Assembly (NCBI GenBank): GCA_964575095.1
Contig: CAZNPA010000009.1
Coordinates: 1 to 64,000, forward strand
Direction: 5' to 3'
Source: CAZNPA01 sp964575095
GTDB lineage: Bacteria; Pseudomonadota; Alphaproteobacteria; Rickettsiales; SXRF01
DNA length: 64,000 nt
Positions 42,162 through 51,413 of this stretch are shown piece after piece. Made by a program: the position numbers and the translations under genes. Positions within the stretch are counted from its first letter, which is position 1. Each line of letters starts with the position of its first letter. A model generated the notes under the pieces. The model did no database searches and was not told where the DNA came from. It worked only from the letters and a program-made list of their open reading frames with translations.

Positions 42162-42261
42162 GGAATACAGTTAGCGTATTTATTTTCCGGCAGTAAACAT
42201 AATTTTAAGGATTGGGCTTCTACAATGGTTCGACGCTAACAATAACCTCCCGCAACATCGC

Positions 42262-42642
42262 ATGAAAAAAAGAATCCTGATCGTCGAAGACAACGACCTC
42301 AATCTAAAACTGTTCCGCGACCTTTTGACGGCGCACGGTTATGAAACCATCGAAACCAAGGAGGGCAGGGAAGCGATCCGGCTGACCAAGGACGAACGCC
42401 CCGACCTTATCCTGATGGACATCCAGCTGCCGGAAATCTCCGGCCTCGATGTCACGCGCCAGCTCAAGGCGGACGCTAACATCAGCTCTATCCCCATCAT
42501 CGCCGTCACCGCATTCGCCATGAAAGACGACGAGGAAAAAATTCTCTCCGCCGGCTGCGAAGCCTATATCTCCAAACCCATTTCCATCGTGTCGTTTTTG
42601 AATACGGTGCGCAGGTTTCTGGGCGAGGAGGAGTTGGTCTAA
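42262..42642 (+). CDS. divK: Single-domain response regulator DivK
   Basis: 126 residues, receiver domain only: acidic pocket EDND near 10, phosphoacceptor Asp in LILMDIQLPEISGLDVTRQL (about 53), Thr in IIAVTAFAM and Lys in AYISKPIS. Sequence and the position three bases before pleD mark it as DivK, the cell-fate regulator that feeds into CtrA control. Fits the CtrA box upstream of the Tad operon in this window. Confidence 0.93.
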   Translation: MKKRILIVEDNDLNLKLFRDLLTAHGYETIETKEGREAIRLTKDERPDLILMDIQLPEISGLDVTRQLKADANISSIPIIAVTAFAMKDDEEKILSAGCEAYISKPISIVSFLNTVRRFLGEEELV

Positions 42643-42645
42643 TCT

Positions 42646-44037
42646 ATGACCGCGCAAATTCTCGTCGTCGACGATGTACTGGCCAACATCAAGCTGCTGG
42701 AGGCCAAGCTCGCCAGCGAATATTACGACGTCATCACCGCCAAGGACGGTTTCGAGGCGCTGGCCAAGGCCAAGGAGCACAAGCCGGATTTGATTTTGCT
42801 CGACATCATGATGCCGGGCATGGATGGATTCGAGACCTGCAAGAAACTGAAAGAAGACGCCGAGCTTTCGCACATCCCGGTGGTGATGGTGACGGCGCTC
42901 TCGGAAAAATCCGACCGACTGAAAGGCTTGGAAGCCGGCGCCGACGATTTCCTGACCAAGCCGATCAACGACATGGCGCTGTTTGCGCGCGTGAAATCCT
43001 TGGTGCGCATCAAGATGCTTTTGGACGAGCTGCGCCTGCGCGATAAAACCAGCCTGCAGATGGGCTTGAGGCAAGGCGCGACCAACACCTTCGTTTCCGA
43101 TTTCGATGGCGCGCGCGTGCTGCTCGTCGATGACGACGAAGTGCAGGGCAAGCAGGTCGTGGCCAAGCTCAAGGAAAAATACAGCGTCGAATGGCTGACC
43201 GATCCCGAACAGACGTTGGTCAAAGCCAGCGGCGGGAGTTACGACGCGGTGATTATCAGTACGCTGCTTGCCGCCGGCACCGACGGTTTGCGCCTGGCGT
43301 CGCAGATCAAAAGTCAGGAGGAAACGCGCAACGTGCCGCTTCTGGTGCTGGTCGACGAGGATGACAAGCACACCATGTTCAAGGCGCTCGAGATGGGCAT
43401 CAACGATTACCTCACGGTGCCGGTCGACAAGAATGAAATGACGGCGCGCGTGCGCATGCAGATCCGCCGCAAGAAATATCAGGAGGCGCTGAAATCGCAA
43501 TACCAGCAGAGCATGTCGATGGCCGTCACCGACGCGCTGACCGGCTTGTACAACCGCCATTACCTCAACACGCACCTTGCCAACATGGTCAAGCAGTCGC
43601 TGACCAACAGCAAGCATCTGGCACTGATGATGATGGACATGGATCATTTCAAATTAGTCAACGATACGCACGGACACGACGCCGGCGACATGGTGCTGAA
43701 ACAGTTGGCTGACCTCATCATTCACGTTTCGCGCTCGTCGGATCTGGCGGCGCGTTTCGGCGGCGAGGAGTTCGTCCTGCTGATGCCGGAAACTGATCCG
43801 CAGGCGGCACTGGGCGCTGCCAACCGCATGCGTGAAATCGTTGAGGCGACGCCGTTTAAAATCAATGCCGCCGGCGAAACTATTCAGCGCACGGTGTCGA
43901 TTGGCGTTGCCAACCTGCATCAGGAAAACGACAGCCCGGAATCATTGTTGAAACGCGCCGACGAAGCGCTCTACTCCGCCAAGCACAGCGGCCGCAACAC
44001 GGTGAAAATCGCCGCCAGCCCAGTGTCGGGATGGTAG
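42646..44037 (+). CDS. pleD: Diguanylate cyclase response regulator PleD
   Basis: 463 residues: receiver 1 with phosphoacceptor Asp in LILLDIMMPGMDGFETCKKL, receiver-like domain 2 (about 155-280) with VLLVDDDEVQ, and a GGDEF domain (about 300-455) with active-site RFGGEEFVLLMPETD. An allosteric I-site RSSD lies five residues before GGEEF, so product inhibition by c-di-GMP is expected. In Caulobacter PleD acts at the swarmer-to-stalked transition. The stop codon abuts a type D palindromic element. Confidence 0.95.
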   Translation: MTAQILVVDDVLANIKLLEAKLASEYYDVITAKDGFEALAKAKEHKPDLILLDIMMPGMDGFETCKKLKEDAELSHIPVVMVTALSEKSDRLKGLEAGADDFLTKPINDMALFARVKSLVRIKMLLDELRLRDKTSLQMGLRQGATNTFVSDFDGARVLLVDDDEVQGKQVVAKLKEKYSVEWLTDPEQTLVKASGGSYDAVIISTLLAAGTDGLRLASQIKSQEETRNVPLLVLVDEDDKHTMFKALEMGINDYLTVPVDKNEMTARVRMQIRRKKYQEALKSQYQQSMSMAVTDALTGLYNRHYLNTHLANMVKQSLTNSKHLALMMMDMDHFKLVNDTHGHDAGDMVLKQLADLIIHVSRSSDLAARFGGEEFVLLMPETDPQAALGAANRMREIVEATPFKINAAGETIQRTVSIGVANLHQENDSPESLLKRADEALYSAKHSGRNTVKIAASPVSGW

Positions 44038-44097
44038 CTGGTAGCTGGTAATTGGAAAATAATTCCAATTACTAATTACCGTCTTTTCCAATTACCA
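44037..44097. repeat. Palindromic element, type D (copy 2)
   Basis: GCTGGTAATTGG and GGTAATTGGAAAA-type units against TTCCAATTACC. Lies between the convergent pleD and xth. The last eight codons and stop of xth (MVIGKDGN) are read from its right arm. Confidence 0.8.
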
Positions 44098-44953
44098 TCT
44101 CTATCACCACCGGCGCATGATCCGAAGGCTTGTCCAGCGCCCGCAGGTTTTTTTCGACACGGCAGCCCTGTAATGCATCCGCTGCCTGCGCCGACAATAA
44201 AAAATGATCGATGCGCAGCCCGTCATCCCGGTGAAACGCCCCGGCGCGGTAATCCCACCAGCTATAGTCGTTGCCATCGGGATTGCTGACGCGATAGGCA
44301 TCATACATTCCCAGGTGTACTATTTTCCTGAAGCGCGCGCGCACCTCGTCATGCGTCAGCACGCTTCCCGCCCAGGCTTTGGGATCATGCACGTCGCGGT
44401 CTTCCGGTGCGATATTGTAGTCGCCGCCGACAACTAATATCTCGCCATAACCGAGCAATGTTTTCATATGCGCGTGCAGGCGGTCTAAAAATTTGATCTT
44501 ATATTGGAATTTATCCGACTCGGCATCCTGCCCGTTGGGGACATAGACGGAAGCCACGCGTATAGCAGTAGGGGGATTGGGGATTGGGGATTGGGCATTA
44601 GGGTTAGAAGAATTTTTATTTCCCCAATCCCTAATCCCTAATCCCGAATCCCTCTTAATGCTTACCACCGCTTCTATATATCTTGCCTGAATATCGCCAT
44701 CATCACCCGGCAATCCTTTTTTGACATCTTCGAGCGGAAATTTGGAAAGGATGGCAACGCCATTATAGGTTTTCTGCCCATGCGTGGCGATATTATAACC
44801 GAGATCCTCGATCTCCATTTTCGGAAACGCCTCGTCGAGGCATTTGAGTTCCTGCAACAACACGATGTCGGGCTTCTCGGCCTTGAGCCACTCCAGCAGA
44901 TGTGTAAGCCGCGCCTTGACGGAGTTTACGTTCCAGGTCGCAACCGTAATCAC
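44072..44953 (-). CDS. xth: Exodeoxyribonuclease III with an in-frame palindromic insertion
   Basis: AP endonuclease/3'-5' exonuclease of base-excision repair. 293 residues against about 260-268 in the family. Catalytic residues are present: Asn in TWNVNSVKAR, Glu in VLLQELKCLDEAFP, GDYNIAPEDRDVHDP, and the final SDHAPVVIEM. Residues 101-128 (RDSGLGIRDWGNKN...) have no family counterpart and are encoded by a type E palindrome placed between EAVVSI and AIRVASVYVPNG. GTG start at 44951-44953, overlapping the erpA stop by one base. The C-terminal tail comes from element D. Confidence 0.94.
   Translation of the reverse strand: MITVATWNVNSVKARLTHLLEWLKAEKPDIVLLQELKCLDEAFPKMEIEDLGYNIATHGQKTYNGVAILSKFPLEDVKKGLPGDDGDIQARYIEAVVSIKRDSGLGIRDWGNKNSSNPNAQSPIPNPPTAIRVASVYVPNGQDAESDKFQYKIKFLDRLHAHMKTLLGYGEILVVGGDYNIAPEDRDVHDPKAWAGSVLTHDEVRARFRKIVHLGMYDAYRVSNPDGNDYSWWDYRAGAFHRDDGLRIDHFLLSAQAADALQGCRVEKNLRALDKPSDHAPVVIEMVIGKDGN
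44571..44652. repeat. Palindromic element inside xth, type E (copy 1)
   Basis: GGGGGATTGGGGATTGGGG and GGGCATTAGGG against CCCTAATCCCTAATCCCG, with an AT-rich centre; second copy at 60857-60941 between clpS and clpA. In xth it adds about 28 codons and keeps the frame. Confidence 0.88.
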
Positions 44954-45330
44954 TAGAGAGAGACCGAAAAACTATTCCCACACCCGCACTTGGCGGTGGC
45001 GTTGGGGTTTTTGATGAGGAAACCGGCTTGCGCCAAATCTTCGGTGTAATCGAGCACCGAGCCTTTGAGGATGCCGAGCGATACATCGTCAACAATCGCC
45101 TCGGCGCCGAAATTATTGACAACGGTATCGCCTTCACCGGGAGCCGCGTCATCGAGCGTGAATTCATACTGGAAACCGGAGCAGCCGCCGCCTTTTACCG
45201 ACACGCGAAAGCGTAAACTCGGTTTTCCCTCGGCTTTCTTGAGCTCGTTGATGCGCGCCGCGGCGCTTTCCGTCAGCGAAAACGCTGCCGGCGGCACTGT
45301 CGAAGAACTAGGCTCAATCTGGGTTTGCAT
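44953..45330 (-). CDS. erpA: Iron-sulfur cluster insertion protein ErpA (A-type carrier)
   Basis: A-type Fe-S carrier. 125 residues: N-terminal tail, then FSLTESAAARINELKKAEGK, Cys in VKGGGCSGFQYEF and the paired CGCG near the C-terminus (NPNATAKCGCGNSFSV), giving the three conserved cysteines. The NNFGAEAIVDDVSLGILKGS region is also typical. It is divergent from dgt and upstream of xth, the standard alphaproteobacterial erpA-dgt neighbourhood. Confidence 0.93.
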   Translation of the reverse strand: MQTQIEPSSSTVPPAAFSLTESAAARINELKKAEGKPSLRFRVSVKGGGCSGFQYEFTLDDAAPGEGDTVVNNFGAEAIVDDVSLGILKGSVLDYTEDLAQAGFLIKNPNATAKCGCGNSFSVSL

Positions 45331-45421
45331 AGGTTAAATATGGGGCAATTTCGCTGGAATAGCAAGAGGCTGCGCAAACCGGTTGTTTTTTCTGCCGCTT
45401 CCCGCTATCACTTTTTCCCCT

Positions 45422-46660
45422 ATGACCCTTTATAACACCAAACAGCACGAATTGGCCGCCTATGCCTGCTCGCCGGAAAAAAGCCGCGGGCGTTTGCACC
45501 GCGAGCCGGAGAGCAACACGCGCACCGTCTTCCAGCGCGACCGCGACCGCATCATCCATTCCACCGCTTTCCGCCGCCTGGAATACAAGACGCAGGTCTT
45601 CGTCAACCACGAGGGCGACCATTACCGCACGCGCCTGACGCATAGCCTCGAAGTATCACAGCTGGCGCGCTCGATGTGCCGGTCGCTGCGCCTGAATGAA
45701 GATTTGGCCGAAACGCTGGCGCTGGCACATGATTTGGGGCACACGCCGTTCGGTCACGCCGGCGAGGACGCGCTGGGCGAAGTCATGGAGCCCTACGGCG
45801 GCTTCGACCACAACGCCCATACGCTGCGCCTCGTAACTTCCCTGGAGCAACGCTACGCCGATTTCGACGGCCTCAATTTAACTTGGGAAACGCTGGAAGG
45901 CATCGCCAAGCACAACGGCCCCTTAATCAAGCGCAGCCCGACCTCGATTTTGAACAAGCTCATCGGCCGCGAGCCGACCGGATCGCTGCCGCGCCCCTTG
46001 AAGGAATATAACGACAAGCACGACCTCGAACTGGATACCTATGCCAGCGGCGAGGCGCAAGTAGCGTCGCTGGCCGACGACATCGCCTACAGCAACCACG
46101 ACATCGACGACGGCCTTCGCGCCGGGCTTTTCAGCATGGAGCAGCTCGCCGAGGTCGAAACCGTCGGCCGCATCGTGCGCGAAGTGCGCACGCAATATGC
46201 CGGTTTATCGGAACAGCGCCTGACGCACGAAGTCATCCGCCGCCTCATCAACCGCATGGTCACCGACCTCATCACGCAGACCATGCACAACATCGACAAC
46301 GCCCACATCGAAAAGCCGGAAGATATCCGTAAACTCGGAAAGCCGCTGGTGGCGTTCTCGCCGGCCATGCAGGAAACCAACCTGGCGCTGAAAGCCTTCC
46401 TGATGAAAAACATGTATCGCCATTACAAGGTCAACCGCATGGCCAGCAAGGCGCGGCGCGTCGTCAAGGATTTATTCGGCTTCTTCCTTGCCGAGCCGGA
46501 ATGCCTGCCGGACGGCTGGCGCGAGCAGGTCAACGCCCCTAAAACGCCCATCACCGCCATGGTCACCGCCGACTTCATCGCCGGCATGACGGACCGGTTT
46601 GCGTTGGACGAGCACCGCCGCGTGTTCGACGTTCAGGCGCGGAGCTGGTTGGGGAAATGA
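45422..46660 (+). CDS. dgt: Deoxyguanosinetriphosphate triphosphohydrolase-like protein (HD domain)
   Basis: 412 residues from the ATG at 45422 (MTLYNTKQHELAAYACSPEK). dNTP triphosphohydrolase family, type 2: FQRDRDRIIHSTAFRRLEYK, TRLTHSLEVSQ, metal-site HD in LALAHDLGHTPFGHAGEDAL, GGFDHNAHTLR and later DDIAYSNHDIDDGLRAG. The upstream frame is open to 45383 but adds an unlikely leader. Heads the dgt-argS-SPOR-nagZ cluster; here an orphan gene separates dgt and argS. Confidence 0.94.
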   Translation: MTLYNTKQHELAAYACSPEKSRGRLHREPESNTRTVFQRDRDRIIHSTAFRRLEYKTQVFVNHEGDHYRTRLTHSLEVSQLARSMCRSLRLNEDLAETLALAHDLGHTPFGHAGEDALGEVMEPYGGFDHNAHTLRLVTSLEQRYADFDGLNLTWETLEGIAKHNGPLIKRSPTSILNKLIGREPTGSLPRPLKEYNDKHDLELDTYASGEAQVASLADDIAYSNHDIDDGLRAGLFSMEQLAEVETVGRIVREVRTQYAGLSEQRLTHEVIRRLINRMVTDLITQTMHNIDNAHIEKPEDIRKLGKPLVAFSPAMQETNLALKAFLMKNMYRHYKVNRMASKARRVVKDLFGFFLAEPECLPDGWREQVNAPKTPITAMVTADFIAGMTDRFALDEHRRVFDVQARSWLGK

Positions 46661-46699
46661 CTAGTTTTCGTTAGTGAGCGAAGCGAACTTAAGAAAGCC

Positions 46700-46724
46700 G
46701 TCATCCCGGCGAAGGCCGGGATCC
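46700..46724. repeat. Short palindrome, half of a type C element
   Basis: GTCATCCCGGCGAAGGCCGG followed by GATCC, the left half of the type C elements at 52293 and 61383; the right half is not found. May serve as a terminator for dgt. Confidence 0.6.
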
Positions 46725-46738
46725 ATTTCAGACAAAAA

Positions 46739-47488
46739 CTACCGGCCCTGCCCATGCCCAGGCTTACTGGGGTTGGAATTTTTTATAGCGGCGTGATACA
46801 CTATTGCACAATAGGTTGCCATACTCTTCGTATCTTCTATAAATGCCGCCTCGGCGTTGGTTAAAGGCGGCGGCGCGGGTTCTTCCAGCGAAGGCTCAGG
46901 ATATAAAGCGTCAAGAAGCGCCGTGGCTTCTTGTCTTATATCCTCCAGTTTGAGTCGGGGCAGGTTGGGCGTCAGTATCTTATTCCTGAAAGCGGAGACG
47001 GCGGGCACTATCTTCTCTTTGAACATGAGGCGTTCTTTGCCGTAGACTTCAGAAAAACCCTTCATGCGGACCTCCGTCAGCCGCGCTGCGGAACGGATGA
47101 GTCCAAAATAGGGATCGTCGATATATCTTTGATTGAGAATACCATCCGCAGGCTCAGCGACATAATGCAGCCGCTGAAATGATAGTTCGTCATGAAACGA
47201 CGGGTAAAAGCACAACTGGATAGTATGGTTGTCGGATTTGATGTCGTAATAGGCGCGCTTCTCAGGCAATTTATTCGGTTTGTCGTCAGGTTTCGGCAAT
47301 TCTTTTTTCAGCACCTCGGCAAAAATCTTTACCTTGGAATCCGGCATTTTTCTTTTGTCGAATATAAGGGCCAAAACAGGAAATTCTCCTCGGCTCGTAT
47401 CTCCTGTCATATGGACATCAAGCAACGAGCCGTCGGTGGCGGCAGCGGAAAAAGTTGCTTGCAGTTCGCCAAGATTTCTGGGATGCAT
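46739..47488 (-). CDS. Orphan protein, 249 residues
   Basis: No family recognised. No signal peptide or membrane segment. N-terminal half with alternating strands (FSAAATDGSLLDVHMTGDTS, VLALIFDKRKMPDSKVKIF, TIQLCFYPSFHDELSFQRLH), C-terminal half helical with a Pro-rich linker (YPEPSLEEPAPPPLTNAEAA). The style resembles the 606-residue orphan at 14.4 kb, but I see no clear alignment. It lies antisense inside the otherwise conserved dgt-argS cluster, which suggests a later insertion. Confidence 0.65.
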   Translation of the reverse strand: MHPRNLGELQATFSAAATDGSLLDVHMTGDTSRGEFPVLALIFDKRKMPDSKVKIFAEVLKKELPKPDDKPNKLPEKRAYYDIKSDNHTIQLCFYPSFHDELSFQRLHYVAEPADGILNQRYIDDPYFGLIRSAARLTEVRMKGFSEVYGKERLMFKEKIVPAVSAFRNKILTPNLPRLKLEDIRQEATALLDALYPEPSLEEPAPPPLTNAEAAFIEDTKSMATYCAIVYHAAIKNSNPSKPGHGQGR

Positions 47489-47529
47489 ACCTACACTATA
47501 GAGTATAAATATTAATAAATGATAAGCTA

Positions 47530-49266
47530 ATGAATATCTTCAAGAAAACAGAATTCGACCTCCACGCCGTTGTCGCCAAACTATGGCCCGGCGTGTCGGT
47601 CGAAAAAATCGAGGCGACGGCGCCGCGCGAGGCGGCGCACGGCGACATCGCCACCAACGCCGCGCTGGTCATCGCGCCGCAGGTTTCCAAGAATCCCAAA
47701 GACGTGGCGGCGTTGCTGTTCGAACCCATTAAAAAAATGCCGGGCGTGGCCAGGGCCGAAATCGCCGGGCCGGGATTCATCAATATCACGCTGGCGCCTT
47801 CGGTGTGGCAGGAGCAGGTGGCGGAGATTCTAGCCAATGGCCTCGGCTACGGTAATTCGGATATGGGCAAGGGACGGAAGGTCAACATCGAATACGTCTC
47901 CGCCAACCCCACCGGCCCGATGCATGTCGGCCACGGGCGCGGCGCGGTGTTCGGCGATGCGCTGGCAACGCTTTTGCTCAAAGCCGGATACAACGTCACC
48001 AAGGAATATTACATCAACGACGCCGGGGCGCAGGTCGATAAGCTGGCCGAGTCCGCCTACCTGCGCTACCGCGAAGCCTGCGGCGAGAATATCGGCGGCA
48101 TCCCGGAGGGTTTGTATCCCGGCGATTATTTGGTTCCCGTCGGCCAGTCGCTGCAGGCGCAGTACCGGGACGGATTGATGCATAAGCCGCGCGAAGAATG
48201 GCTGCCCATCGTGCGCGATTTTACCATCGATACGATGATGGTGCTGATCAAGGACGACCTTCGCACGCTGGGCGTCGAGCACGACGTGTTCACCTCCGAG
48301 CGCGGCTTAAGCCAGTCCGATCGCGTCGAAGTGGCGATCGAATTTTTGCAGAAGAAAGGCCTGATCTATCATGGCGTGCTCGAGCCGCCCAAGGGCAAGA
48401 CGCCGGAAGACTGGGAGCCGCGTGAGCAGATGCTGTTCAAGTCGACCGCGTTCGGCGACGACATGGACCGCCCGGTCAAGAAATCCGACGGCAGCTGGAC
48501 CTATTTCGCGCCCGACATCGCCTACCATTTCGACAAATGCCAGCGCGGGTTTCATTTATTGGTCGACGTCTTCGGCGCCGACCACGGCGGTTACGTCAAG
48601 CGCCTGAAAGCGGTGGTGCACGCCTTCAGCGACGGCAAGACCGCGCTCGAAGTCAAGCTCTGCCAGCTGGTGAAGCTGCTGCGTGGCGGCGAGGAATTCA
48701 AGATGTCCAAGCGCGCCGGAACATTTATCACATTGCGCGAAGTCGTCGACGAAGTGGGCAGGGGCGTGTTCCGCTTCATCATGCTGACGCGCAAGAACGA
48801 CGCGCCGCTCGATTTCGATTTCGCCAAGGTCGTCGAGCAGTCGAAGGATAATCCGGTGTTCTACGTCCAATACGCCCACGCCCGCGCGCATTCGATTATT
48901 AGGAACGCCCGCGCCGAATTGCCGGAGGCGTTGAAACAGGCGGAAAACCCGATGGCGGCAATACTCTCAAAACTCTCCCACCCTGCGGAACTTTCGCTTA
49001 TCCGCAAGCTGTGCGCCTGGCCGCGGCTGGTCGAGCAGGCGGCCGGCGCCCTTGAGCCGCACCGCATCGCATTTTACCTGCAGGAAGTGGCCGCCGAATT
49101 CCATGGCTTTTGGAATATTGGCAACGATGACATATCGCTTCGTTTTTTAATAAAAGATGATATAGAATTATCGGCGGCGCGCATCGCTCTTGCACGCGCC
49201 GTAGCGACAGTAATCGCCTCAGGACTCATGGTCTTAGGCGTCGAACCGATGGAGGAAATGCGTTAA
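47530..49266 (+). CDS. argS: Arginyl-tRNA synthetase
   Basis: Charges tRNA-Arg. 578 residues of class Ia: additional N-terminal domain, HIGH-type motif in NPTGPMHVGHGRGAVFGD near 130, DHGGYVKRLKAVVHA, KMSKRAGTF near 391 and a helical anticodon-binding domain ending GVEPMEEMR. The TAA is the first bases of a type H palindromic element. Part of the conserved argS-SPOR-nagZ run. Confidence 0.97.
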   Translation: MNIFKKTEFDLHAVVAKLWPGVSVEKIEATAPREAAHGDIATNAALVIAPQVSKNPKDVAALLFEPIKKMPGVARAEIAGPGFINITLAPSVWQEQVAEILANGLGYGNSDMGKGRKVNIEYVSANPTGPMHVGHGRGAVFGDALATLLLKAGYNVTKEYYINDAGAQVDKLAESAYLRYREACGENIGGIPEGLYPGDYLVPVGQSLQAQYRDGLMHKPREEWLPIVRDFTIDTMMVLIKDDLRTLGVEHDVFTSERGLSQSDRVEVAIEFLQKKGLIYHGVLEPPKGKTPEDWEPREQMLFKSTAFGDDMDRPVKKSDGSWTYFAPDIAYHFDKCQRGFHLLVDVFGADHGGYVKRLKAVVHAFSDGKTALEVKLCQLVKLLRGGEEFKMSKRAGTFITLREVVDEVGRGVFRFIMLTRKNDAPLDFDFAKVVEQSKDNPVFYVQYAHARAHSIIRNARAELPEALKQAENPMAAILSKLSHPAELSLIRKLCAWPRLVEQAAGALEPHRIAFYLQEVAAEFHGFWNIGNDDISLRFLIKDDIELSAARIALARAVATVIASGLMVLGVEPMEEMR

Positions 49267-49390
49267 AATTCTACTAGTCTTGGGTAAAAATATTCGGATT
49301 TCTGCGCTTCCGCTGCTCACGTACTAAAGTGTACGCTGCGCTGCGGTTCTCGAAAATCCAAATATTTTTCCCTCAAGCTAGCGAATTTTA
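49264..49390. repeat. Palindromic element, type H (copy 1)
   Basis: Outer arms TAAAATTC and GAATTTTA, inner GGGTAAAAATATTCGGATTT against AAATCCAAATATTTTTCCC, and the core CACGTACTAAAGTGTACG that is shared exactly with the element at 56140-56265. Lies between argS and the SPOR gene. Confidence 0.9.
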
Positions 49391-49412
49391 CATATTTTAT
49401 TAGAGGTAAAGA

Positions 49413-50402
49413 ATGGACTACCATATGGACAGAGATCCGTTGTCGGAAGAAAACGTCGTCAGCCCGGTTATGCGCTGGCTGCCGCGGCTGGTCGTCGTCG
49501 GCACCATGGTGGGGTTCGTGGCGCTGGCGTGGTATGCCTACCGTACCGGCACGCAGTCGGTCAGAGACGAAGACCTGCTGGTGGTCGAGGCCGACAAAAC
49601 GCCGGTCAAGGAAAAACCGACCGATCCCGGCGGCATGAAATTCCCCAATCAGGATAAAACGATTTTCGAGACCTTCGCCAACAACGCGCAGACGCCGCCC
49701 AAGGTCGAGCGCCTGATGCCGGCGCCGGAAGAGCCGATGCCCAAGCGACTCGATACGTCGGACACCAAAACCTGGGTGAACGATAAGCTCTATAAGAAGG
49801 AAGAAGAAAAAGCGGCGGAGGATGCCAAGCCCGCAGCGCCGGTGCCGGGAAAAACCGAAGAGATTATCGCCGCCTCGCCGAAGGCTAAGATCATCACCAT
49901 CCCGCCGGTCAAGGAACCGCCGCTTCTGGCGCCGGTGGCTACCGTCAAGGATATTCCCAAACCATCGCCGGTGGAGCCCGTGCGTGATGTGGCGGCAAAC
50001 AATGAGGTGGTTTCCTATACCAATAAAACACCAGCGCATGCAGAGAAAACGGCGCCGGTTCCGGCCGAAACCGAATCCAAACCTGCCCCTGCAGCGAAAA
50101 TAGAGGAAGAAAAGATCGAAAAACCGGCGGAAAAGGCCGTGGTTAAACCGTCCGCCGCTTCCGGCGTAAAAATACAATTGGGAGCTTACGGTTCAGAAAA
50201 AGAAGCCAAGGAAGCCTTCGCCAAGATGCAGAAAAAGTTTTCGTCGCTTGGCGGCAAAAGCCCGATCGTCGTGCGCGCCGATTTAGGCGCGAAGGGTATT
50301 TTCTACCGCCTGCGCGTCGGCGGATTTGCCGATAGCGCTAGTGCAAAAGCCTTTTGCGGCAGTGTTTCAGCCAAAGGCCAGGCCTGTATTCTCGCGCAAT
50401 AA
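49413..50402 (+). CDS. SPOR-domain inner-membrane protein
   Basis: 329 residues: short cytoplasmic N-terminus, one membrane helix (LPRLVVVGTMVGFVALAWYA, about 25-45), a long Pro/Lys/Glu-rich periplasmic linker, and a C-terminal SPOR domain (about 250-329: VKIQLGAYGSEKEAKEAFAK to YRLRVGGFADSASAKAFCGS) that binds denuded septal peptidoglycan. Standard gene between argS and nagZ in Alphaproteobacteria. Its stop overlaps the nagZ ATG (TAATG). Confidence 0.9.
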   Translation: MDYHMDRDPLSEENVVSPVMRWLPRLVVVGTMVGFVALAWYAYRTGTQSVRDEDLLVVEADKTPVKEKPTDPGGMKFPNQDKTIFETFANNAQTPPKVERLMPAPEEPMPKRLDTSDTKTWVNDKLYKKEEEKAAEDAKPAAPVPGKTEEIIAASPKAKIITIPPVKEPPLLAPVATVKDIPKPSPVEPVRDVAANNEVVSYTNKTPAHAEKTAPVPAETESKPAPAAKIEEEKIEKPAEKAVVKPSAASGVKIQLGAYGSEKEAKEAFAKMQKKFSSLGGKSPIVVRADLGAKGIFYRLRVGGFADSASAKAFCGSVSAKGQACILAQ

Positions 50403-51412
50403 TGACTTTATCCGCCGCTATTTACGGTCTTGAAGGCACGGCGCTGACGGCCGATGAAGCATCGTTTTTCCGCGACGCCAATCCCTACGGTTTTATTTTA
50501 TTCACGCGCAACTGCGAATCGCCGGCACAGGTAAAAAAACTGACCGATGCGCTTAGGAGCCTCACCGGCCGCGATCGCCTGCCGATTTTAATCGACCAGG
50601 AAGGCGGCCGCGTCGCAAGGCTCAAAGCGCCGCACTGGCCGCAGTTTCCGGCAGCGAAAGCCTTTGCCGACGCCGCCCGCCGCGACAAGGAAAAATCCAT
50701 GCGCGCAACGTATTTAAACGCGCGGCTGATGGCGCAGGAACTCTACGCGCTCGGCGTCACTGTCGATTGCGCGCCGGTGGCCGATCTGCCGTCGGACGGC
50801 GCGCACGACGTCATCGGCGACCGCGCCTTCGGCTATACGCCGGAACAAGTATCGGTGCTGGCGCGTGCACAGGCGCGCGGGTTGCTTGACGGTGGCATTG
50901 TGCCGGTGGTTAAGCACATCCCCGGCCACGGCCGCGCCAAAGCCGACAGTCACGAGGAGCTGCCGGTGGTCGATGCGCCGCTCGACGTATTGCGCAAAAC
51001 CGATTTCCTGCCGTTTAAGGCGCTGTCCGATCTGCCGATGGCGATGACGGCGCACGTGCTCTACACCGCCATCGACAACAAACGCATGGGAACAGTTTCG
51101 CCGCGGGTGATAAAACTGATCCGCGAGGAAATTGGTTTCAAGGGGCTGCTGATGTCGGATGACCTGTCGATGAAAGCCATGCAGGGCGATTTCTCCGAGC
51201 GCGCTGCCGACGTGCTCGCCGCCGGCTGCGATGTCGTTCTCCACTGCAACGGCAAGATGGAAGAGATGCGCGGCGTGGCGGAAGGCACTGCGCCGCTTGG
51301 CGGCGATCATCTCACGCGCGCCGAATCGGCGATGTGGCCGCTGCCGCCGATGGCGTTCGACGAGGCGCAGGCGCGGCGCGAGATCGACGCCGTGCTGGCG
51401 ATGGCGGCGTAA
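50402..51412 (+). CDS. nagZ: Beta-N-acetylhexosaminidase NagZ
   Basis: Glycoside hydrolase family 3 enzyme that removes GlcNAc from muropeptides in the cytoplasm during wall recycling. 336 residues: PYGFILFTRNCESPAQVKKL, LPILIDQEGGRVARLKAPHW, GLDGG-type region, KHIPGHGRAKADSHEELPVV with the catalytic His, and nucleophile Asp in GLLMSDDLSMKAMQGD. Starts at the ATG overlapping the SPOR stop. In relatives scpA-scpB follow; here an M50 protease gene follows directly. Confidence 0.95.
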   Translation: MTLSAAIYGLEGTALTADEASFFRDANPYGFILFTRNCESPAQVKKLTDALRSLTGRDRLPILIDQEGGRVARLKAPHWPQFPAAKAFADAARRDKEKSMRATYLNARLMAQELYALGVTVDCAPVADLPSDGAHDVIGDRAFGYTPEQVSVLARAQARGLLDGGIVPVVKHIPGHGRAKADSHEELPVVDAPLDVLRKTDFLPFKALSDLPMAMTAHVLYTAIDNKRMGTVSPRVIKLIREEIGFKGLLMSDDLSMKAMQGDFSERAADVLAAGCDVVLHCNGKMEEMRGVAEGTAPLGGDHLTRAESAMWPLPPMAFDEAQARREIDAVLAMAA

Positions 51413-51413
51413 T

